Positions 34,331 to 41,164 of a DNA stretch of 41,164 nucleotides are shown here, piece after piece. A program made the translations under genes and the position numbers. The stretch is from Alphaproteobacteria bacterium (lineage in GTDB: Bacteria > Pseudomonadota > Alphaproteobacteria > RF32 > CAG-239). Position 1 is the stretch's first letter. Each line of letters begins with the position of its first letter. Below the pieces are notes generated by a model, which saw only the letters and a list, made by a program, of their open reading frames with translations, had not been told where the DNA came from and did not search any database. The DNA lies in the NCBI GenBank assembly GCA_017543835.1, contig JAFYFJ010000065.1, positions 1 through 41,164 of the forward strand. The letters run 5' to 3'.

Positions 34331-34999
34331 ATGGCAGAGTTAATAAATCGCATGACTATCAGTCAAGAAGGCGTCGAGTATAATTTATATGATTTGCCCG
34401 AAGGTTTTGTAATTAAAGGCGGTTTGGATCTGGGGAGAAATATGTATATGAAACTTCCTGACTTATCAAAAGTTATCGTTGAGGGAAATTTTGATTGTCG
34501 GGGATGTCATCTCAAATCTTTTGTCGGAGCTCCGAAAAAGGTTACCGGTGATTTCAATGGTTTTGGCAATGAAGTGACCTCCTTGGAAGGTATGACAGAG
34601 ATAGTCGGAGGAAATTGCAATTTATCTCGCAACAAACTTACTTCACTTGAGGGCAGTCTTCGAAAAGTAGGGAATAATCTGATTTTGGACCATAATCCGC
34701 AATTAACCTCCTTGGAGTATATTCCTGAAGTAGGGGGTTCAATTCTCTGTGAACATACGGCAGTTACGTCTCTTGCCGGCATATCCAAAGCGGATACTGT
34801 TTTTTGTAAAGCGTCTGTTGCCAAACAATATTTTGACGATGATAGATATGCTGATCGTGGCGATAATGACCTCTGCATGCTTTCTTTTGCCGAAGTAAAA
34901 GAAAGTGCACGTTTCAAAGCACAAAATCCGGCTCTTGAACGTAAGAATTCTTCACAGAAATTTAATCTCGGAAAAATCGGAGGGGGCAGAGATTTTTAA
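34331..34999 (+). CDS. Small leucine-rich-repeat-like protein
   Basis: A 222-residue protein without signal peptide or membrane span. Five degenerate repeats of about 21 residues start near 61, 82, 103, 125 and 145 with the core (L/V)TSLEG or LKSFVG followed by an NxL- or GGN-type strand; this resembles short bacterial/viral LRR proteins with TSLxGxP cores. The N-terminus includes YDLPEGFVIKGGLDL, probably a capping strand. The C-terminal 65 residues are polar. GAAGGAG precedes the ATG and a strong promoter lies 36 bases upstream. Base composition is visibly more A+T-rich than neighbouring genes, and the gene is flanked by an 18-bp direct repeat, suggesting acquisition. Function unknown; protein binding is the usual LRR role. 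Confidence 0.8.
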   Translation: MAELINRMTISQEGVEYNLYDLPEGFVIKGGLDLGRNMYMKLPDLSKVIVEGNFDCRGCHLKSFVGAPKKVTGDFNGFGNEVTSLEGMTEIVGGNCNLSRNKLTSLEGSLRKVGNNLILDHNPQLTSLEYIPEVGGSILCEHTAVTSLAGISKADTVFCKASVAKQYFDDDRYADRGDNDLCMLSFAEVKESARFKAQNPALERKNSSQKFNLGKIGGGRDF

Positions 35000-35018
35000 T
35001 TTGTAAAATATTATCGAT

Positions 35019-35051
35019 AAAAACGGCGGAAGTAAAATCTGCCGTTTTTTT
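35019..35051 (+). terminator. Rho-independent terminator after the LRR-like gene, formed from the right direct repeat
   Basis: AAAAACGGC (35019-35027) pairs with GCCGTTTTT (35041-35049), followed by T residues to 35051. The 5' arm and most of the loop are the right-hand copy of the 18-bp repeat. Confidence 0.88.
35022..35039. repeat. 18-bp direct repeat, right copy
   Basis: Identical to 34213-34230. This copy lies inside the terminator hairpin. Confidence 0.9.
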
Positions 35052-35176
35052 GTTGTTGCCGTGACAATAAACCGATAAAAATCCCGCGCGATAAGTGCTT
35101 TTTTTGCTTGCGATTTTTGTAAAATGTCGGTAAACTCCGTGTGTGTAAAATTTTTAATAAGGGAGTTTATAAACAA

Positions 35177-36871
35177 ATGTCTAAAGTCTTGATTACCTCT
35201 GCCTTGCCGTATATTAACGGTGTTCCGCATTTGGGACACATGGTCGGTTGCTTGTTGCCGTCCGATGTTTATGCGCGGTATATGCGAATGATGGGGAATG
35301 AGGTTTTATACATTTGCGGCAACGACGAACACGGCACGGCGTCCGAAGTCGGTGCGCTTAAAGAGGGTTTGCCGGTGGAAGAATATTGCGATAAATATCA
35401 CGCGCGCCACGCCAAAACTTACGCCGATTTTAATCTCTCGTTTGACTATTTCGGCCGTTCCTCAAGTGAACAAAACAAAGAAATGACCTACCATATTTTC
35501 GAACAGCTCGATAAAAACGGATTTATCGCTGAAAAAACAATGAAACAGGTGTTTTCGGTTGATGATAATATGTTTTTGGCCGACCGCTATATCACCGGCA
35601 CTTGTCCGCATTGCGGCTATGAAAAAGCCCGCGGTGACCAATGCGAAAACTGCACCAAAGTTTTGGAACCGACCGATTTAATCAATCCGCGCAGCACGGT
35701 TTCGGGCAGCACTAATTTGGAAGTTCGCGAAACCAAGCATTTGTTCTTAAACTTGCCGAAGATTGAAGAAAAATTAGTCGAGTGGCTCAAAACAAAAGAA
35801 GCATTTTGGCCTGATGTAGCTTATTCTATTGCAAAGAAATGGGTCAAAGAAGGATTGCAACCGCGCTGTATTACACGTGATTTGAAATGGGGCTTTCCGG
35901 TTAACAAAGCCGGTTACGAAAATAAGGTTTTCTATGTGTGGTTTGATGCGCCGATAGGTTATATAGGCATTACAAAACAATGGTCAGACGAAAAACCGAC
36001 TGAGCGCAATTGGAAAGATTGGTGGCTCGATGCCAAAGATGTGCGCTATGTTGAGTTTATGGGCAAAGATAATGTGCCGTATCACTCGATTACATTTCCG
36101 GCGACATTGCTCGGCACCGGCGAAAACTGGACCAAGGTTGATTATTTAAAGGGCTTCAGTTACTTGACTTTTGAGGGCGGTAAGTTCTCGAAATCGGAGC
36201 ATCGCGGCGTGTTTGCCGAAGACGCCGTGACCGAATTTCCGGCGGATTATTGGCGCTATTGGCTGATGGCAAATGCGCCGGAAGCATCTGATGCGTCGTT
36301 CACATTTGACAGCTTTGTCGGCACCATCAACAAGGATTTGAACGGTGTTTTAGGCAATTTTGCACAACGTGTGATGAAAATGACCGCTTCTAAACTCGGT
36401 AGCGTCGTGCCGGAAGGTGCGGCAATAACCGAGGTTGACCAAGAGATGATTGCGGCAATTCAAGCGCGTGTCAACGACTATTTCAAATATATGGATGCGC
36501 TGGAGTTCAGAAAAGCAGTGGCCGAATTGCGCGCGATTTGGGTTGAAGGTAACAACTACATCACGAAAACCGAGCCGTGGCAGGTGATTAAAGAAGATGA
36601 AACCCGCGCCGCAACGATTTTGCGCTTGTGCTTGAATTTAGTACGGATTTATGCGATTTTAAGCGCACCGTTGATGCCGCAAACGGCTGAAAAAATGTTG
36701 GCAAAGTTTAACTTAAAGCCGGAAGATATGCCGACGCTGAAAGGGTTTAATGTGTCGGAGCAAATTAGCGTGCTGAAAGCAGGAACACCGTTTGAGGCAG
36801 GTGAGGCGTTGTTTGAACGTATTACACCGGAAAAAATGGCAGAATTGCAGGAAAAATACGGAGGAAAATAA
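35177..36871 (+). CDS. metG: Methionyl-tRNA synthetase
   Basis: The 564-residue class I synthetase starts MSKVLITSALPYING (ATG 35177, AAGGGA upstream), preferred over an earlier frame start. The HIGH-type motif is PHLGHM at 17-22, the zinc knuckle CPHCGYEKARGDQCENC lies near 145-160, and the KMSKS-type motif is KFSKS near 335. GNDEHGTASE and FYVWFDAPIGYIG are MetG-type signatures of the zinc-containing class. It lacks the C-terminal tRNA-binding (EMAP/Trbp111) domain of the 677-residue E. coli enzyme. The stop overlaps the next start (TAATG), so the downstream gene is translationally coupled. Confidence 0.96.
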   Translation: MSKVLITSALPYINGVPHLGHMVGCLLPSDVYARYMRMMGNEVLYICGNDEHGTASEVGALKEGLPVEEYCDKYHARHAKTYADFNLSFDYFGRSSSEQNKEMTYHIFEQLDKNGFIAEKTMKQVFSVDDNMFLADRYITGTCPHCGYEKARGDQCENCTKVLEPTDLINPRSTVSGSTNLEVRETKHLFLNLPKIEEKLVEWLKTKEAFWPDVAYSIAKKWVKEGLQPRCITRDLKWGFPVNKAGYENKVFYVWFDAPIGYIGITKQWSDEKPTERNWKDWWLDAKDVRYVEFMGKDNVPYHSITFPATLLGTGENWTKVDYLKGFSYLTFEGGKFSKSEHRGVFAEDAVTEFPADYWRYWLMANAPEASDASFTFDSFVGTINKDLNGVLGNFAQRVMKMTASKLGSVVPEGAAITEVDQEMIAAIQARVNDYFKYMDALEFRKAVAELRAIWVEGNNYITKTEPWQVIKEDETRAATILRLCLNLVRIYAILSAPLMPQTAEKMLAKFNLKPEDMPTLKGFNVSEQISVLKAGTPFEAGEALFERITPEKMAELQEKYGGK

Positions 36872-37821
36872 TGAAGCACAGAATCAACGGCGGTTGGGAC
36901 GAGCTGAGGATGAACGGCATTTTGGCGTGGATTCATCGTTTGGTTATGTTCATAACTTTCCCGTTGCGCCGTTTTTGGCTGTTTTTGATGATTTGCTTGG
37001 CGGTGTTTGCCGTTTTGCTGATTATTCCGCTGTATCTCGGCGTGCCGTTTAATGAAATCGGGGTGTGGTATCGCTCGGGTGCACCGATGCAAAAGTGGTC
37101 CGAAGTAAAGGATAAGGCACTTGCCGAGGCAAATGTCAAGTTTGAGGCGGTGGAAAATACCGTTGCCGAAATGTCCGATAAGATTAAAGGCAAAACCGTC
37201 CGATATGCGCAAACGGCAGACAACGAAAAAGTGCAGTTGGTATCGTGGCCGGTTGCCGAATTTAAGCGCGCACAATATCATCCGAAAAAAAGCGCGGTCA
37301 AAACAGACGGCGAAAGTGTGGTGCAAAAAGAGTCGACGGAAAGTTTCAGTGCGTTGAAACCGCCGCCGATGAACGCCGTGCTCTCGGGACAGGCGCAAAA
37401 GGTTGAAGAAAAACGGCGTGAATCACATCAGGAACAAAAGCCGATGTTTTTACCGCCTCATACGCTCTTTTATGAGGGTAAACTGTCGGATTATTACGAG
37501 CGTTTGGAACATCGTGGCCTGATTTATGTTCAAGAGCCGGATATTTTATACGGTAAGGCCGAAGTCAGCAGTGCAAACAGTATGTCGATTAACGGCACAT
37601 TCTTCTTTTTATACGGCATTTATACGGACAGCAATCGGCAGAATCCGTTGGCGGCCGAACGTTATTTGCGTGATATAACCGCCGAAAATCCGGTCTATTG
37701 TGCGGTTGTGGCATATGCGGCCAACACGCAGACACCGACGGCATTGTGTTTTGTGAACGGCATTTTCATCAATCGCTCGATGGTAAATCATAATTTGGCA
37801 GATAATGTCGGCCTTAAATAA
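36871..37821 (+). CDS. Membrane-anchored protein with degenerate thermonuclease-like C-terminal domain
   Basis: The 316-residue protein has a cytoplasmic basic N-terminus, one membrane span at about 35-57 (FWLFLMICLAVFAVLLIIP), a helical and low-complexity linker rich in Lys, Glu and Gln (about 75-200), and a C-terminal domain (about 225-316) that I read as a staphylococcal-nuclease (SNase/OB) fold: NSMSINGTFFFLYGIY matches the D-T-L, G-x-x-x-R-L-x-G-I-D stretch, and ENPVYCAVVAY, ALCFVNGIFINRSMVNHNLAD match the later strands. The acidic and arginine residues that bind calcium and perform catalysis are replaced (GID becomes GIY, RL becomes FL), so it is probably inactive as a nuclease. It is coupled to metG and 12 bases ahead of trkH. 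Family assignment is moderate. Confidence 0.7.
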   Translation: MKHRINGGWDELRMNGILAWIHRLVMFITFPLRRFWLFLMICLAVFAVLLIIPLYLGVPFNEIGVWYRSGAPMQKWSEVKDKALAEANVKFEAVENTVAEMSDKIKGKTVRYAQTADNEKVQLVSWPVAEFKRAQYHPKKSAVKTDGESVVQKESTESFSALKPPPMNAVLSGQAQKVEEKRRESHQEQKPMFLPPHTLFYEGKLSDYYERLEHRGLIYVQEPDILYGKAEVSSANSMSINGTFFFLYGIYTDSNRQNPLAAERYLRDITAENPVYCAVVAYAANTQTPTALCFVNGIFINRSMVNHNLADNVGLK

Positions 37822-37833
37822 GCGGGGATTTCA

Positions 37834-39270
37834 ATGTGGCAGCCGGTTTTAATGATTAGCGGATACATTTTGGGCATTTTGGGCCTGATTATGTTGGTGC
37901 CGGCGTGCTACGATGTTTTGGTGACGGGCATGGAATGGTCGCCGTTTTTCAGCACGGCAATGATAGCCATTTTTTTCGGTTTGTCGCTGTTTTTATCCAA
38001 CTATACGAAAATTGAGCGAATTACCTTGAAACAAGGTTATTTGGTGACGGCGGTCAGCTGGGTTTCGGTGTGTTTGTTTTCGGCAATCCCGTTTTGGTTT
38101 CACGGTAGCGTGAACAGTGTTTTTGATGCGATTTTTGAGGCAACTTCGGGGATTACCGGCACCGGCGCGACGATTATGAACGATGTTGAGAGCTTGCCGC
38201 ATTCCGTGTTGTTGTGGCGCTCGCTTCTGAACTACATCGGCGGTTTGGGCATCGTTATTTTCGCGGTGGCCTTGTTGCCGTTTTTAGGCATCGGCGGTAT
38301 GCAGATTTTCCAGCACGAAAACTCGGATTCAAACGATAAGTTTATGCCTAAATTCAGTTATATAGCCAAAAGAATCGTGTTCGTGTATTTGTTTTTGACT
38401 TTGTTGGCAACGTGCACATTATTTGTGTGCGGAATGGGGTGGTTTGATGCGGTAAATCACGCGATGTCTGCCATCGGCACCGGCGGATTTTCTACAAAAA
38501 ATAATTCGATTGCGTCGTTTAACAGCTTTCCGATAGAATTTGCCACCACGATTTTTATGTTGGTCGGGGCGTTGCCGATGACTTTTTATATTTTGCTTTA
38601 TCGCCGTGCCAACCCTGATAAAAACAAGCAGGTGAGGGTGTTCTTGAAGTTGGTTGTGACGTATGCGTTGTTGCTCGGCATTTATCTGTATTCGACTTCT
38701 GATTTTTCGCTGTGGACGGCGCTCAGATACAGCTTTTTTACGGTGACGGCGATTGTGACGACAACCGGCTTGGCCTCGTGTGACTACACAACTTGGGGCG
38801 TGTGGATTACGGCGGTTATTCTGTTTTTGTCGCTGACCGGCGGTTGCACCGGCTCGACAACCGGCTCGATAAAGATTTTTCGCTGGCAGGCCATTTATGC
38901 GTTTTTGCGCAAATATCTGCTTTCGGCCATTGAGCCGAATCGCGTTATTCCGATGAAAATCGGTCACGTCAATATGCCGGAAAAAGTGACTATGTCGGTG
39001 TTTGTGTATGTGTTTTCGTTTTTGATTTCGCTGGTGGTGATGACGGTTGTGGTCAGCGCTTGCGGGCTTGATTTGCGCACTTCACTGGCGGCGGTGACGG
39101 CGTGTATTACCAACGTTGGTGTCGGTTCGATTGATTTAATCGGACCGTCCGGAAACTACGCGTTTTTCTCAAACACGGTCAAATCGTTGCTATGCTTTGC
39201 GATGTTGCTCGGGCGCTTGGAGATTATTACGATTTTGGTGGTATTTTCCAAATCATTTTGGCGCAGTTAG
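37834..39270 (+). CDS. trkH: Trk-type potassium uptake protein TrkH
   Basis: TrkH is the K+-translocating subunit of the Trk system in the inner membrane. The 478-residue protein has about ten hydrophobic segments and the four pore-loop repeats with selectivity-filter glycines: ATSGITGTGATI, MSAIGTGGFST, TAIVTTTGLAS and TACITNVGVGS. SLTGGCTGSTTGSIKIFR is the conserved intramembrane-loop region before the third repeat's second helix. Length is normal. GGGGA precedes the ATG. The cytoplasmic TrkA gating subunit is not in this window. The gene end overlaps the convergent RHH gene by 18 bases. Confidence 0.95.
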   Translation: MWQPVLMISGYILGILGLIMLVPACYDVLVTGMEWSPFFSTAMIAIFFGLSLFLSNYTKIERITLKQGYLVTAVSWVSVCLFSAIPFWFHGSVNSVFDAIFEATSGITGTGATIMNDVESLPHSVLLWRSLLNYIGGLGIVIFAVALLPFLGIGGMQIFQHENSDSNDKFMPKFSYIAKRIVFVYLFLTLLATCTLFVCGMGWFDAVNHAMSAIGTGGFSTKNNSIASFNSFPIEFATTIFMLVGALPMTFYILLYRRANPDKNKQVRVFLKLVVTYALLLGIYLYSTSDFSLWTALRYSFFTVTAIVTTTGLASCDYTTWGVWITAVILFLSLTGGCTGSTTGSIKIFRWQAIYAFLRKYLLSAIEPNRVIPMKIGHVNMPEKVTMSVFVYVFSFLISLVVMTVVVSACGLDLRTSLAAVTACITNVGVGSIDLIGPSGNYAFFSNTVKSLLCFAMLLGRLEIITILVVFSKSFWRS

Positions 39271-39474
39271 CTTTTTTTGATAATATTGCAGAATATAAAT
39301 CCGCACGGCGCTTGATAAGTTTTCGGCGGTGCGTGTGCGGTCTATCAGCGTAATCAGTTGGTTGCGGCTCAATTTCATCTCGGCGGCAATATCCAAAAGC
39401 GCCTCGAAAAACTCTTCTTCGATGGTGATGCTGGTGGCGTGCCGGTTGGCAATTAAGACCGAAACTTTAATCAT
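39253..39474 (-). CDS. Ribbon-helix-helix (RHH_4) domain protein
   Basis: A 73-residue protein starting MIKVSVLIANRHATSITIEEEF. The beta-strand with alternating residues (HATSITIEE) and the two following helices (FFEALLDIAAEMKLSRNQLITLIDR, NLSSAVRIYILQYYQKK) match the alphaproteobacterial RHH_4 family of putative DNA-binding proteins. The start at 39474 overlaps the sspB stop in an ATGA, so it is translationally coupled to sspB; a frame opening at 39489 is less likely. Target genes are unknown. Confidence 0.9.
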   Translation of the reverse strand: MIKVSVLIANRHATSITIEEEFFEALLDIAAEMKLSRNQLITLIDRTRTAENLSSAVRIYILQYYQKKLTAPK

Positions 39475-39932
39475 GATTTTTTGCGCCAATTATCGATGGA
39501 GATGACTTCGGCGTTGCCGGCTTTGCGTTTTGCGGAAGTTTCAATTTCCGGCAGTTCGTCTTCCTCATCTTCAAGGTGTTCAAAACTCAGCCCGAATTTG
39601 GCATAAGGGTCAGCAAAATAGGTAATCGCATCATAAGGAATGGTGATGGTTTGCGGAATACCGCCGAAGCTCAAGTCAACCGAAAAGCTGTTGTGACGCA
39701 CGGTTAAGTTATCAAATTGATTTTGCAACACTATTGTCATTGTTTCCGGATATTGAATTTTGAGATTTTTGGAGATAATCACGCCCGGAAAATCGGTGCG
39801 AAAAGTGATGTAAAAATGATTTTCGCCCGGCAGACCTTGTTCTTCTACAATTTTGAGGGCATAATAAACCACATTGCGCAAAGATTTTTCAATCAGCTCG
39901 TCGTAATTAAATTCCGTAATAAACTTCACCAT
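39471..39932 (-). CDS. sspB: SspB, ClpXP adaptor for ssrA-tagged proteins
   Basis: SspB binds the ssrA degradation tag and tethers tagged proteins to the ClpXP protease. The 153-residue protein matches the alphaproteobacterial SspB type: an N-terminal helix (YDELIEKSLRNVVYYALKIV), a beta-sandwich region (ENHFYITFRTDFPGVIIS, FSVDLSFGGIPQTITIPYDAITYFADP) in which strands and loops make the tag groove, then a flexible acidic linker and the C-terminal EVISIDNWRKK, which resembles the VVSLDAFRKK-like ClpX-docking tail. GAAGGG precedes the ATG. It starts 14 bases after the likely terminator of the ssrA gene on the same strand, and its own substrate tag is encoded there. Confidence 0.93.
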   Translation of the reverse strand: MVKFITEFNYDELIEKSLRNVVYYALKIVEEQGLPGENHFYITFRTDFPGVIISKNLKIQYPETMTIVLQNQFDNLTVRHNSFSVDLSFGGIPQTITIPYDAITYFADPYAKFGLSFEHLEDEEDELPEIETSAKRKAGNAEVISIDNWRKKS

Positions 39933-39945
39933 TTTTCAACCCTTC

Positions 39946-39979
39946 AAAAGAAAAGAGCCGTTCTGTTGATAGGTGGCTC
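39946..39979 (-). terminator. Probable terminator of ssrA
   Basis: On the minus strand GAGCC (39975-39979) pairs with GGCTC (39955-39959), followed by TTTTCTTTT. The stem is 5 bp with a 15-nt loop, so it is a moderate hairpin; it sits between the ssrA coding piece and sspB. Confidence 0.55.
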
Positions 39980-40253
39980 ATGCCCCACTTTAAGCAAACC
40001 AATGCTCAAAGAATTGAATTCGTTGCATTTACCGCATTACGCAGCAACGGCAACTGGTGCAAAATTATCATTTGCGTTTATTTAATTTGAACCGATAACG
40101 GTGGTATCTCACCGGACACAACACATATCTTTACCATACACCGTCAATCCTGTTTCACCCCCGTAAAAAATGGTGGAGGTGCCGAGCACTGCCCTCGGGT
40201 CCGACGCATCTATTCCATAAGGCCTCTGGTGTCGCAGTCAGTTGCCTGACAAC
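39980..40253 (-). ncRNA. ssrA: Transfer-messenger RNA, circularly permuted (two-piece) form
   Basis: tmRNA rescues stalled ribosomes and tags the product for ClpXP. On the minus strand the acceptor piece comes first: it starts near 40253, has a T-arm-like hairpin (CCGAG 40194-40198 with CTCGG 40182-40186, loop GGCAGTG), then CACCTCC (40175-40181) and ACCA (40171-40174). After only eight bases (40163-40170) the coding piece begins with GGGGGTG (40156-40162), which pairs with CACCTCC to rebuild the acceptor stem, and continues GAAACAGGATTGACGG, the conserved D-loop region. The tag frame runs 40075 to 40037, GCA to TAA, encoding ANDNFAPVAVAA. This order is the permuted arrangement known in alphaproteobacteria. 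The outer ends of both mature pieces are approximate. Confidence 0.94.
40037..40075 (-). CDS. tmRNA tag-peptide reading frame (ANDNFAPVAVAA)
   Basis: The frame GCA (resume codon, 40073-40075) to TAA (40037-40039) encodes the 12-residue tag ANDNFAPVAVAA. The AND-N-start and VAA end match alphaproteobacterial ssrA tags; the N-terminal part is what SspB binds and the AA end is what ClpX recognises. Confidence 0.93.
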   Translation of the reverse strand, partial: ANDNFAPVAVAA

Positions 40254-40257
40254 GTAT

Positions 40258-40285
40258 AATATAAAGATTCTTTTAAAAATATCAA
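40258..40285 (-). promoter_or_regulatory. ssrA promoter
   Basis: On the minus strand TTGATA (40280-40285), 16 bases, TATATT (40258-40263). The predicted start falls about 40250-40253, where the acceptor piece's first hairpin (GTTG...CAAC) begins. Confidence 0.65.
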
Positions 40286-40301
40286 GAGGGATTTTTGAGG
40301 G

Positions 40302-40330
40302 TTGAATTTTAGAAAAGATTTCGGTATTGT
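40302..40330 (+). promoter_or_regulatory. Candidate promoter for the secreted protein at 40352
   Basis: TTGAAT (40302-40307), 17 bases, TATTGT (40325-40330), followed by AAAAGGAG and the ATG at 40352. It is divergent from, and close to, the ssrA promoter. Confidence 0.5.
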
Positions 40331-40351
40331 GTCAGAAAAGGAGTCGGTAAA

Positions 40352-41017
40352 ATGCTTAAATTCTTAATATCCGTTTTCGTATTACTGTTAGCAGGTAAAT
40401 CGTATGCTGAGGGTTTTGATAACACAGAATATGATTTATATAAGGAAACACAATTTGCCAATGGTTTTGCCTTAATTAAAGACAGTTACGGAAAGCGTTT
40501 GAGCCCGCAACATGATGAAAAAAATTATGCTGACGGAATTATGCATGCTTCGGTGTTGTTCGGAGAAATGGATTTACTGAATATCAAAAAGCAGGTTATC
40601 GAAAAAATGGATGATTCCGATATTAAAAAAGATGAAGAAGGTATTTGGCGTCCTTTATATGATGGTGTTCGCAAATCGCATGGTCATCAATATGATGCTC
40701 TTTACGGTTGGGTGTATTGGTTGATTTTCAATCCGCAAGCAGATTATTCGGTTATCGGTGCACCACAAACCGACGACTTGGTAAATATGGCAATTTTAAC
40801 GGCTATATCTCGTGCCGATGTCCCTTATTGGCATAATAAAATATTTGCGTGCATGACACAAAAATTGCCGCCGGAGCAACAAACAACATACCAAACCTCT
40901 TGGATTAGCGCCACGGATGAATGCCAAGCGGAATATGCGACTCATATCAGTAAAATGTCTGCGGAGATTTATCAAAAATTAAAAGTGTTGCCGCAATATC
41001 AAAAAGATAATCGGTAG
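40352..41017 (+). CDS. Secreted protein of unknown function
   Basis: The 221-residue protein starts MLKFLISVFVLLLAGKSYAEG, a clear Sec signal peptide with likely cleavage after Ala19. The mature part (about 200 residues) is hydrophilic with aromatic patches (HQYDALYGWVYWLIFNP) and two cysteines (CMTQ and ECQAEYAT) about 20 residues apart that could form a disulfide. I do not recognise the family. A strong AAAAGGAG lies upstream. Codon use is more A+T-rich than in housekeeping neighbours, like the LRR gene. It is isolated: ssrA is divergent and a hairpin-rich non-coding segment follows. Confidence 0.78.
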   Translation: MLKFLISVFVLLLAGKSYAEGFDNTEYDLYKETQFANGFALIKDSYGKRLSPQHDEKNYADGIMHASVLFGEMDLLNIKKQVIEKMDDSDIKKDEEGIWRPLYDGVRKSHGHQYDALYGWVYWLIFNPQADYSVIGAPQTDDLVNMAILTAISRADVPYWHNKIFACMTQKLPPEQQTTYQTSWISATDECQAEYATHISKMSAEIYQKLKVLPQYQKDNR

Positions 41018-41164
41018 TTATGGTCGGATTGTCCTCGCTCGTCAAACTCGCTCGTGACCTGCGTCGCCTGTCAGCGTTGCTGACCGGCATTCTCACGTCT
41101 GCCGGCGGCTCCTTGTCGAACCAACTTCTCGTTGGTTCTCATCCGGCTACACATATAAATAAAA
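41018..41164. repeat. Hairpin-rich non-coding segment at window end
   Basis: No convincing gene is present. The segment has a 9-base direct repeat CTCGCTCGT (41034-41042 and 41047-41055). Three hairpins follow: GTCAGC/GCTGAC (41070-41075 with 41079-41084), CCGGCA/TGCCGG (41084-41089 with 41100-41105), and an 8-bp GAACCAAC/GTTGGTTC (41118-41125 with 41131-41138). It is more G+C-rich than the gene before it. The pattern fits a dispersed palindromic repeat (REP/MITE-like) but copy number cannot be seen here, and the element may continue past the window. Confidence 0.4.

Noticed and set aside
34213..35039. Insertion sequence or transposon at the LRR gene
   Set aside because: No transposase frame and no terminal inverted repeats; only a direct repeat was found.
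39933..40300. Gap considered as empty intergenic sequence or a tRNA cluster
   Set aside because: The minus strand contains acceptor ACCA, the GGGGGTG/CACCTCC stem and the ANDNFAPVAVAA tag frame, which identify a permuted tmRNA; no ordinary tRNA cloverleaf fits.

Overview
The window is chromosomal sequence from an alphaproteobacterium, most likely an uncultured host- or gut-associated lineage of the RF32 type. The lineage guess is inference. The class assignment rests on a circularly permuted ssrA (tmRNA) gene encoding the tag ANDNFAPVAVAA, an alphaproteobacterial-type SspB, a DUF4167 protein, an RHH_4 protein, and the lptF/lptD/surA/rsmA gene order. Most genes have good Shine-Dalgarno sites, and several are translationally coupled by ATGA or TAATG/TGATG overlaps.

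Layout. 1-1887: end of a lipid A/Kdo operon (waaA fragment, lpxK). 1969-7102: mostly unknown or accessory genes (a 399-aa unknown, a cysteine-rich membrane protein, a stand-alone acyl carrier protein, an SDR epimerase, a 140-aa unknown, DUF4167) and apt. 7253-10297: two exported proteins with matching signal peptides and basic tails, one with a papain-like (CHAP/NlpC) Cys/His arrangement and one with a GH24 lysozyme-like core. 10365-10577: ferredoxin. 10596-13664: a tandem-AAA ATPase followed by a WYL-domain regulator. 13665-15816: a structured leader, rpsB and tsf, ending in a clear terminator. 15884-16561: DUF805 membrane protein. 16562-22014: lptF-lptD-surA-rsmA, all on the minus strand. 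22144-24915: grpE and a divergent, long glycogen synthase. 24921-32453: a 2510-residue autotransporter with an ankyrin-like N-terminus, about 1500 residues of cysteine-rich repeats, a repetitive beta-helix-like passenger and a C-terminal beta-barrel. 32667-34154: flavin-reductase-like protein and N-formylglutamate amidohydrolase. 34169-35051: a HAD-hydrolase stub and a small leucine-rich-repeat-like gene, bracketed by an 18-bp direct repeat. 35177-39270: metG, a membrane-anchored degenerate nuclease-fold protein, and trkH. 39253-40253 (minus): ssrA, sspB and an RHH regulator. 40352-41017: a secreted protein of unknown function. 41018-41164: a hairpin-rich non-coding segment.

How it fits together. 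Much of the window serves the cell envelope: lipid A/Kdo synthesis, LPS export and assembly, SurA for outer-membrane protein folding, a giant autotransporter as a likely SurA client, and two exported putative wall-active proteins. A second theme is protein quality control (GrpE, tmRNA, SspB). The points most worth following are the giant cysteine-rich autotransporter, the paired exported wall-active proteins, the ssrA-sspB linkage, the AAA-WYL pair, and the LRR gene that appears to sit inside a duplicated terminator sequence.
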